The notes below the pieces were generated by a model. It saw nothing but the letters and a program-made list of their open reading frames with translations, was not told the DNA's origin and searched no databases. The translations under genes were made by a program, and so were the position numbers. Shown piece after piece: positions 57,070 through 64,000 of a stretch of 64,000 nucleotides of DNA (positions are counted from its first letter, which is position 1; each line of letters starts with the position of its first letter). The stretch is from Raphanus sativus (taxonomy: Eukaryota; Streptophyta; Magnoliopsida; Brassicales; Brassicaceae). Location of the stretch: assembly GCF_000801105.2 (NCBI RefSeq), contig NC_079517.1:22577579-22641578 (forward strand). The letters are read 5' to 3'.

Positions 57070-58168
57070 GACGGCCATACAGGAAATCAGCTGGTTGGCT
57101 ACGATCAATCTAATCTCTTTTCGCAAAAAGAATATGATCTCTGCAACAAACTCGAGATATATGGAGAACCAGTTTTTGACATCTATGTTGACTGAGTATA
57201 TTTATGTTATTGACAATTACAAGGATCAGATTTCAAAGGATTACGTCAAAGTCAATGTTCCACTCGTGAAAGATGACTATGTGGACTTTCGTTTCACTCC
57301 TAGAGATCATTTACAAGTCACAGACAAGATTAATCCTGAGGAATATTTATTTGTGGATTTTCCAGATCAAATTCTCAAGCGTGATTCTGTGGAAAGAGCC
57401 TCGTTATTCTTTTCTCCACATGGAAGGGCGCAAGAGAAATGTGAGGAGCCACTGAATCTTGACCAAAGAGACAATTCGTTTCATCTGCGTGCAAGCAATC
57501 CGTATAAAGATCTGGTGTTTGACAGCAATGACGAAAACAATGATCTTCTCAAAGAGATGGATGGAGCTCCAATATTTGATGTATACGATGATGCAGATCC
57601 AACATTAAATGTTTTTCATAAGGAAAACAATATAGGTGGAATTCAGAACGTGAAAGAGTTGACACTTGGACCATCTGAGCGTGTTATGATCGATGGAGTG
57701 TGTCCAGATCGTGGTTGCAGCACAAATTTTTTTTATCACGGTGACAATTGGTTTTGGGGCAGTGATAAATATTTTATGTTCGGTGAAAGTTTTTGTTGTG
57801 CTAATGACAATGTGTCCTACAAGATGTGTGATGCAATTATGTTAGACATCTATATTGATTCACAGCGAGGTGAACACATAGCTTCTGATGGCGAGATATT
57901 TATAGAAATCTATGGTTATTCAACTATCGTCATACACCAAGCAGATGCTGAGCCACCTGATCGTGATCAGCTCAATGATCATTTTCTTCACGTTCTTCAA
58001 GAGGATGCCCTGCCAAACGAAGATGTTCATATGAGTTTCTTGAAAATCCAGCAAGTTGCAGACAGCCACATGAACTCCTCAAAAACAGAGTCAATGACTT
58101 GGGCATACAGAAAAGGAGAGCAGAGAGGAAGTCTATCTTATCATCACAGACTGGGTTTTCAGTTTTGA
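57047..58168 (+). CDS. ORF of unknown family in an LTR element
   Basis: 373 residues, acidic and rich in Asp/Glu, with YVDFRFTPRDHLQVTDKINP, EEYLFVDFPDQIL, FDVYDDADPTLNVFHKENN and a Cys/aromatic segment (CPDRGCSTNFFYHGDNWFWG). I see no DTG protease, YVDD or zinc-knuckle motif. I recall similar anonymous proteins being common in Brassica gene sets, which fits a repeated non-autonomous element, but have not checked. It is probably the main product of the element, perhaps a divergent structural protein; its function is unknown. Confidence 0.5.
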   Translation: MTLFTANKTAIQEISWLATINLISFRKKNMISATNSRYMENQFLTSMLTEYIYVIDNYKDQISKDYVKVNVPLVKDDYVDFRFTPRDHLQVTDKINPEEYLFVDFPDQILKRDSVERASLFFSPHGRAQEKCEEPLNLDQRDNSFHLRASNPYKDLVFDSNDENNDLLKEMDGAPIFDVYDDADPTLNVFHKENNIGGIQNVKELTLGPSERVMIDGVCPDRGCSTNFFYHGDNWFWGSDKYFMFGESFCCANDNVSYKMCDAIMLDIYIDSQRGEHIASDGEIFIEIYGYSTIVIHQADAEPPDRDQLNDHFLHVLQEDALPNEDVHMSFLKIQQVADSHMNSSKTESMTWAYRKGEQRGSLSYHHRLGFQF

Positions 58169-58314
58169 CGTTGTAACTAAGGGTCCTCTCGTACAACAGC
58201 TTGTACGCGAAGTTCAAAGGATTGGAGAGTCAACAAATCATATTCTAACCTCTAAGGTATTGTCTCGGGGAAACCTTGCAAAGTTATTACATGATGACGC
58301 CTGAGAACGGATAA

Positions 58315-59134
58315 TTGCAAAACTTCTGCAATATAGAGAGAAAGATGTTGTTCTTTATCAAGATCTCTGTTAAGAAGTGTCCACTACTTGAGATAGTTCT
58401 TTACTTCGAGTGCTTTCATTGGGAGTACACTGATTTCTGCTTCGTGAAGCTTCTAAATGGAACTTTGGGTGCATGTATTTTGCTTCACATGCCACATGTA
58501 ATGGCATACTCTACAACTGCTCCAGAGGGAATTGGGGGAGACTCTTTGCACTACAAGTCATTTTTGCACCAACACATTGATTTGATTCATCACTTTTCAT
58601 CTCAGGCTACATGTGATATGAAACAGCACTTGTTAGTCGAGAATAACCGCTACGGCAAGAAGACTCTCACGGGTGAGAATGGTTTTCAACATGTACAGAC
58701 ATGGGAGCCCCAATCTCTGTTTTTTTTGCGTGTGTACCAAAGTTCATGGCAAGGTCCCATGGTCACAGTGGTCTCATAACAACATTGGCCTGAGAGAACC
58801 ATTGGAAAAAGGGTTATACGAAGTCTTGCGTTCATATTTAGACAAGGGAGTTGCGTATGATGTAGTTCCTAGCAGCCTTCTGACATTTAGATTTGGGAAG
58901 TTGTTAACGATCCGAACAAAAGAGCATTTTGGTGAGCTTGATTTCAGGGAGACCCTATTTCTGCAGAGACAATTGCTACTTGAAGTCTGTTTTGACTTAA
59001 CATCACATGCATCAATGGCAATCCCAAGTTATAATAATAGTCTTAATGTTCTTTGTGGACTGATGGCATTCCATTGGTTTCTGAGATGGGTTTCATCCCC
59101 TTCTTATTATTTGAGGAGACCATTTGATAACTAA
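58315..59134 (+). pseudogene. Broken downstream ORFs of the LTR element
   Basis: Two overlapping frames (58315-58779 and 58673-59134) appear to be parts of one decayed reading frame. The first has IVLYFECFHWEYTDFCFVKL, the second VPSSLLTFRFGKLLTIRTKE and LDFRETLFLQRQLLLEVCF. No family could be assigned. The overlap and frame change indicate at least one indel. Confidence 0.4.
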
Positions 59135-59545
59135 CCTTTAGTTCATGTGTTATTTTCAATTGTGCCATTTCCTATGTGTCAATCTCACAAGCTCTCTCAC
59201 ACCCTATATCAAAAGACCCTTTGTTAACTAGACAAATTACAAAATTTGCCATTGATCATTATAATATAACTTGACTAATATACTATAATATTTTTCACTA
59301 TTGACAAACAACAATTAAAATGTCTACAATTAATGATATATTCTGATTATTTTCGGAAATATATTTATTACTTAGTCTACTATATGGTTTTAGACATAAT
59401 AAATTATTGAGGCATATTGTACTTTCAGAATATATTGTAGGACTATATAGAAATCGAATATGACCATAAGTTTTCACATGACGATGTATTAAAGTGTAAC
59501 CATTATTATTTTTATAGAGAAACCTAATTTATTTCTTTGAAAACT

Positions 59546-59995
59546 GTTTTTATATAGAAACCATATTTTATTTATTTGTCAATGTTTGAGTCATTGTGGC
59601 TTATTGAGATGCAACATAGTATATATATACAAGGGGTTTATAATATGGTTTTAAATTATATTATTTCCATATTGATGATACCTTTGTACTTTTGAATCAC
59701 TGTTTTAAATTGCCATAAAACGATCCAATATTATTTTTTAAATAATGATTGATTTTCCTTTGCAATAATTGTTTTTATAGAAAAACCAAATTTTATTTCT
59801 TCACAGAAATGTTTGAATCATTGTGGCTTATTGAGTTGCATAATAGTATTTGATTCAAGGGGTTTATAATACGATTTTAAATTATATTATTTCCCTATCA
59901 ATGGTACCTTTGTACTTTTGAATCGTTGTTTAAAATTTCCATAAGCAGATCCAATATAATTTTTAAATATCAATTGCTTCTCCTTTGCAATCAAT
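59546..59995. repeat. Tandem duplication of about 225 bp
   Basis: The two copies share CATTGTGGCTTATTGAG, CAAGGGGTTTATAATA, TTTTAAATTATATTATTTCC and CTTTGTACTTTTGAATC in the same order, and differ by many substitutions. Confidence 0.8.
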
Positions 59996-60640
59996 AACTA
60001 TGTTTTGTCAATGTCATATTTCTTAATGCAATATACTATTTGATTGTTTATTGGCAAATGGAAATATGAATTGTCTTTACAAGGTTAATGCAATAGCGGA
60101 AAAATATATTCCAACATTAATTAGGTCATTGATTTGCTTAATTTAGGTGTCTAAAGATCAAATATGAATTGTCAATCACATTGTTAAAAGAAAAAAGAAA
60201 TATCAATCAATGCATGATCTTAATAATATATCTATGTTAATTATGGTATTGTTTCAAAAATTAATACATGTCAAAGACCAAATATGAATTGTCAATCACG
60301 TCAAATTAAGAATTAAATGTGATCGTCACCGATTGATTTTTAAATTTAAAAATATTGACCAAATCCTCAGTTTGTTTCCTATTGTACAACAATATTGCAT
60401 AGTATCTAACTGTAAGTTTTTTAAAATATAGTATATTATGTAAAATTTTATTCTTTACAAAAGTCATTAGTTACAATTTTTTTTTTAAATATTATAAAAT
60501 TTATATATCAATCTATATGTTATAATAAAAACTTCGTATATAATACGTGATCTACGTGTTTTTTACTCCATCTCAATCTCTTTCAAACTAAATTTGGTAT
60601 GCAATTCAATATGTTTGACTGAAACAAAAACGGTAATTGT

Positions 60641-61430
60641 TTCCTATCTAAAATATATATTCAATTCATTGATTATTTTTACAAACGTATCAATCAGATC
60701 TAAAATTTTGGAGTCAAGTTTGGAATCACTTCATAATCTTCACTAATTGGTTTTTTTAAAACAATCATCTAATTTTCCTCAATTAATAGTCGTTGAGAAA
60801 CAAATTTCCATATACACTTCGAGATTCGAATTTTGCGTAATTTGAGAGCTGCATTTTTTATTACAACATGCGTTAAGGCATGTTTTCAAGTATTTTGTTA
60901 ATATTTTAATACTTCAAAGATCATGATCAAATTATGCATAAATCATCTTTTACGATGTGATACGAAAAACTAATGAAAGAGGTATGTACCTACTACAAAA
61001 TACTATTTTGGAATGATTTAATTTTTGGATTCGACCAATCATAAAACTATGCAGTATTTGAAACTACATATATGTTCAAAATTATTAGTCTCAGTTAGAA
61101 TTAAAATTGACAGTTATTTAGGAAAATACATTAAATTTCCGTAAACATTGCATAATCTTTGATTATGTTTTTTTTCACGCAAAATATGTATTCAATTCAT
61201 TGATTGGTTTTACAAACATATCAATCAGATCTAAAATTTTGAAGTCAAGTTTGGAATCAATTCATAATTTTCGTTAATTAATTTTTTAAAACCAACATGT
61301 AATTTTCCTCAATTATAGTCGCTGAGAAACACATTTTCATATACAATTCGAGATCCAAATTTTGCGTAATTTGAGAGCTGCATTTTTTATTACAACATGT
61401 GTTAAGGCATGTTTTAAAGTAAATTGTACC
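60641..61430. repeat. Direct repeat, two copies of about 250 bp
   Basis: 60641-60900 and 61181-61430 share ATTCAATTCATTGATT, ATCAATCAGATCTAAAATTT, TTTTGCGTAATTTGAGAGCT and TTTTTATTACAACATG, spaced alike. They are separated by about 280 bp. Confidence 0.8.
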
Positions 61431-61862
61431 GCAAGTGTGAGAATATTAATTAGTAAATATTTACTATGATTTTGGCGATTTGTTTTCATCATTAAAACCT
61501 TAAACATACAGCAGTTTCAACACATTTTCTCACCCACATCACTTTTTCGAATCATTATTAATAAAACTAGAAGTACACTAGGAAACCACCAATGGAAGAT
61601 TTCATTAATTTTATATAAGTTTTTGGTTACTCTTATAGATCTATTTCCACGAACTATACTTCAACCACACAAAACAATAACACAAGATTTAAAAACTCTG
61701 AAGCTTACTTTATTTACATATCCACAATTTTGTTGAATCTCTTAACATGAAATAATATGTAATATTTGTACTTATGACTTTTACCTTTTTAATAGTTATA
61801 TATTTAAAATTATAATTTCTTTAAGATCTTTCGTCCTGCGCAAGGTGCAGGTTATCAACTAG

Positions 61863-63001
61863 TTGTTTATATTAAAGAGCCAACGTGTGGAGTTAACAGT
61901 GGAGAGTTACAGATGCTGATATATGTTTTCTCTTCATACAAGCGTGCTAAGATTGACTTATCTTCAAATCTGTTGCTGACCACTTCAGAGATTGTTAACA
62001 ACAGCATTATAAGCGGTGGACTCGATACGACAATTTTGTCTTCTAGTGCCTTGAGGCATCAGGTAGAAGAAAGTGGTACGCTGTTTGTCGCAGTTAACGA
62101 AGATATTTTTTCACATTACTTTTGATGACTTTAGAATCAGAAGAATACTGGTAATGAAAAAACCGACGATGTAGGTATTGGAAATAATTTGTTTTCCAAC
62201 GTACGCAAGATGTCTAACGGCACAGCCTTCGATGATCACATGTGTACATGAGGCGTGGAACATGAGAAATGTTAATGCAACAAAGTCTTCTACAAGTTAT
62301 ACTAAAGCTTTGGAAGAAGAAACATTACGTTTTGTAATATGTTCTTGTTCTGAGAGTTCTACAAACGTTGAGAGAAAAGCAAAGAAGATCGCCTTGGACG
62401 ACGACATGATGCCTTGGACGACGACATGATGCCTTGGATTTCTTTGGTGGCGTTATTAACGGTATCGCCTTGGACGACGACATGATGCCTCACCACCATC
62501 ACATCTTTCATTGCTTACACCGTCAGATTCTCTTTGCAGACAAAGAAGATCTACGTGCATTGCTGTTCTGTTTCTCGTCATATTCCCTCTCAATTGGAAG
62601 CTTTTTGCTTTGTGGATTAGTTGGCAAGGTGGTGTCATGGTTTCTCTGTCCGGCATGGTTCCTCCCAGCATCAAGATATCTTAAACATATCTTCGTAATT
62701 ATGCAGATGGTGTCTTTCCATGTCGTCCTATCACCGTTACCGTTTCCATATGAAGCTTTTAACGGGAGACATAGATCTGTGTGTATTTCCATATGTGTGA
62801 TTTTTCTTATGACGTCACATAATTTCTTATCTGGGAGAAGAATGGTTCAGAACCTTAATAGAGAGTCATCATTTATTTGGGAGAGTCATTATTTATGGTG
62901 TGTTCGGTTCAGACACAACGAGTACAATGGTTTTTGCACACTGCGACTGCTTGGACAACGACTCAGATTCGCGGACGAATCTTTTTCTCACCCGGAGGGA
63001 C
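61863..63001 (+). other. 3' internal part of the LTR element
   Basis: Open stretches at 61913-62125 and 62434-63150 (the latter running into the LTR) show no recognisable domain; both may be remains of the element's coding region. A 20-bp unit is repeated near 62391-62486. GGAGGGA just before the 3' LTR could be a weak polypurine tract. Confidence 0.4.
62391..62486. repeat. 20-bp tandem repeat unit
   Basis: gccttggacgacgacatgat occurs at 62391-62410, 62411-62430 and 62467-62486, with a partial copy at 62431-62438. The unit length is not a multiple of three, so the repeats shift any reading frame. Confidence 0.85.
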
Positions 63002-63382
63002 TGATGCAGCGCATACTATGGACCATGAGCTTACGGGATATGCATGTTTGTACAGTTTCTATTTTATTTAGCCATTATATTAATTACGAGGATAAGTACA
63101 ATTTGTGTAGATTAGAATGTGGAGATATGGTTAAGATCTCGTTAGCCTAGTATATATAGTTTGATCTATAGCTTTGTAAACATTATTGATTATTGAATTT
63201 ATAAAAACCCTAGAACTTTCAGTTCTTCTTTCCTTGTCTTCGGCATTCTTTGGAATCAACGAATATCAAGAACCCTCGTTTGAACGGCTATTCTTCGGAA
63301 TCAACGATCATCGAGTCCTCGTCGAGTGGCCATTTCTGTGAGAATCAACGATCTTCGAGTCTATCAGCTTGACGCTGCGTCA
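63002..63382 (+). repeat. 3' LTR of the unrecognised element
   Basis: 381 bp, TGATGCAGCGC to GACGCTGCGTCA. It carries three extra bases (ggctattcttcgg for ggctattcgg) and about eight substitutions relative to the 5' LTR. Confidence 0.9.
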
Positions 63383-64000
63383 GTTTTAGACTATTTGCAT
63401 GAAGATTGATTAGCTTTTATCTTTTTAAATAGAAAAGCAGTCATTCAAATATGTTAGTTTTGTCTTTTATTTCAGTTTACACTTGAATATTTCTTGTGCT
63501 AAGAGAGAATACCAAAGCAACCTCTGTTCTTACAAATGGCTAGTCGATAAGATACACTTGTGACATACAATTTTCAACATTCGAACATTTTATTGTATTG
63601 ATTCATACTGGAACAAGTAACAACATGAAATCAACATAGACAGTTTATTTTTTGTAACACAAGATAGACAGTACTGAATATTCAATTACACAACTTTTAA
63701 ACAGTAAAACAGAACTTAAACACAACCGAGATAACAACACAGCCTTGGTCGTACCGAACAACCACCGTCTCCATATGTTTCTCAATCGAAGTCAAGATCA
63801 AAATCGTCGTTATCATCGGGAAAACTCGGGACGATAGTATCAATCTCGACCCGTATCCTCTCAATCTCCGGCGAATCGGACACGGACTCGTGTTTCTTTA
63901 AATCCAAGATATCTATGGTTAACGTATGAACGATGTCAGAGAAAGAAGGAACTTGGATGATCTCAAGAATATGAAAGACGTTGGCTTCTATCTGCTCCCT
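63383..64000. repeat. Segmental duplication, copy B
   Basis: Matches 53905-54500 at high identity with small indels, including about 15 extra bases near 63646-63660. Together with 56119-56448 it forms the second copy of the F-box/acidic-protein locus, now divided by the LTR element. Confidence 0.88.
63782..64000 (-). CDS. Acidic protein, second copy (partial)
   Basis: The C-terminal 72 codons of a paralogue of the 54277-54744 gene, cut by the right edge of the window. The frame is open as far as it can be read. It differs at a few residues (for example the tail reads DFDFD where copy A has DLDLD). Whether the N-terminal half survives cannot be seen. Confidence 0.65.
   Translation of the reverse strand, partial: REQIEANVFHILEIIQVPSFSDIVHTLTIDILDLKKHESVSDSPEIERIRVEIDTIVPSFPDDNDDFDLDFD

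Larger units (their letters stand above)
59135..61862 (+). mobile_element. Nested Helitron-like region, 3' end at 61862
   Basis: The AT-rich, non-coding stretch ends in a hairpin cctgcgcaaggtgcagg (61834-61850), TTATCAACTAG and then T, which fits a Helitron 3' end. The 5' boundary was not found; 59135 is only the end of the preceding ORF. Inside are a tandem duplication of about 225 bp (59546-59770 and 59771-59995) and a direct repeat of about 250 bp (60641-60900 and 61181-61430). Confidence 0.55.
56444..63387 (+). mobile_element. LTR retrotransposon with unrecognised ORFs
   Basis: The element is 56449-63382, flanked by GTTTT (56444-56448 and 63383-63387). The LTRs are 378 and 381 bp, with a Met-type primer site and a purine-rich stretch before the 3' LTR. 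No protease, integrase, reverse transcriptase or zinc knuckle is visible, so it is non-autonomous. It carries long but broken ORFs of unknown type and a nested Helitron-like region. The LTRs differ at about eight bases plus a 3-base indel, making it the oldest of the four larger LTR elements here. Confidence 0.88.

Noticed and set aside
59546..61430. Possible CRISPR-like or centromeric array from regularly repeated blocks
   Set aside because: Only two copies each, diverged, AT-rich, without spacers; they are duplications inside a transposon in a eukaryotic genome.
62434..63150. 238-codon frame as a host gene
   Set aside because: It runs across the 3' LTR border of a retroelement and has no recognisable domain.

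Overview
The window is nuclear DNA of a flowering plant, most likely Brassica or a close Brassicaceae relative. The host genes have introns with GT-AG borders, the non-coding DNA is very AT-rich, and Athila, Copia, TRIM, Helitron, Mutator, hAT, CACTA and SINE-type elements are nested in one another. Family names rest on motifs read by eye; no search was run. From memory, and unchecked, the order Nup50-like, DUF4378-like, UBX protein resembles Arabidopsis AT4G11790 to AT4G11740.

Left part (1-11 kb): the 5' end of a Nup50-like nucleoporin gene (minus, cut by the window edge); a complete three-exon DUF4378-type gene (minus) whose first intron holds a dead hAT transposase; and a MATH-domain pseudogene (minus) with four in-frame stops.

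Transposon block 1 (11-25.5 kb): a complete 13.2-kb Athila-type Ty3 retrotransposon on the minus strand (11403-24604) with two 1520-bp LTRs, 5-bp target duplication, tRNA-Asp-type primer site, gag, pol and a third ATHILA-type ORF. It sits in older Helitron sequence, which also carries a 487-bp Mutator-like MITE with an 11-bp target duplication.

Middle (25.5-40 kb): a cis-prenyltransferase gene (minus, 27855-31382) is complete in four exons except that a 1525-bp Helitron sits inside exon 3; removing it from A to T restores the reading frame. Beside it are two Helitrons placed head to tail, the second holding a 1255-bp Mutator-type fold-back element that is almost one palindrome and has a miRNA-like central hairpin. 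Then come a small intronless gene (plus, LW/TFIIS-N-like) and a complete ten-exon UBA/UIM/UBX gene (minus).

Right part (40-64 kb): a SINE with target duplication; a gag-only Copia element (TR-GAG type); an MCM6-like gene fragment; a TRIM; an F-box/DUF295 pseudogene split by an intact young Copia element; a gene for an acidic unknown protein; then a second, degraded copy of the F-box/acidic-protein segment, itself split by a 6.9-kb LTR element whose ORFs are not recognisable gag or pol. Few host genes here look functional: the DUF4378 gene, the UBX gene, the small LW gene, probably the acidic-protein gene and the Nup50-like gene. Much of the rest records recent insertions into genes.
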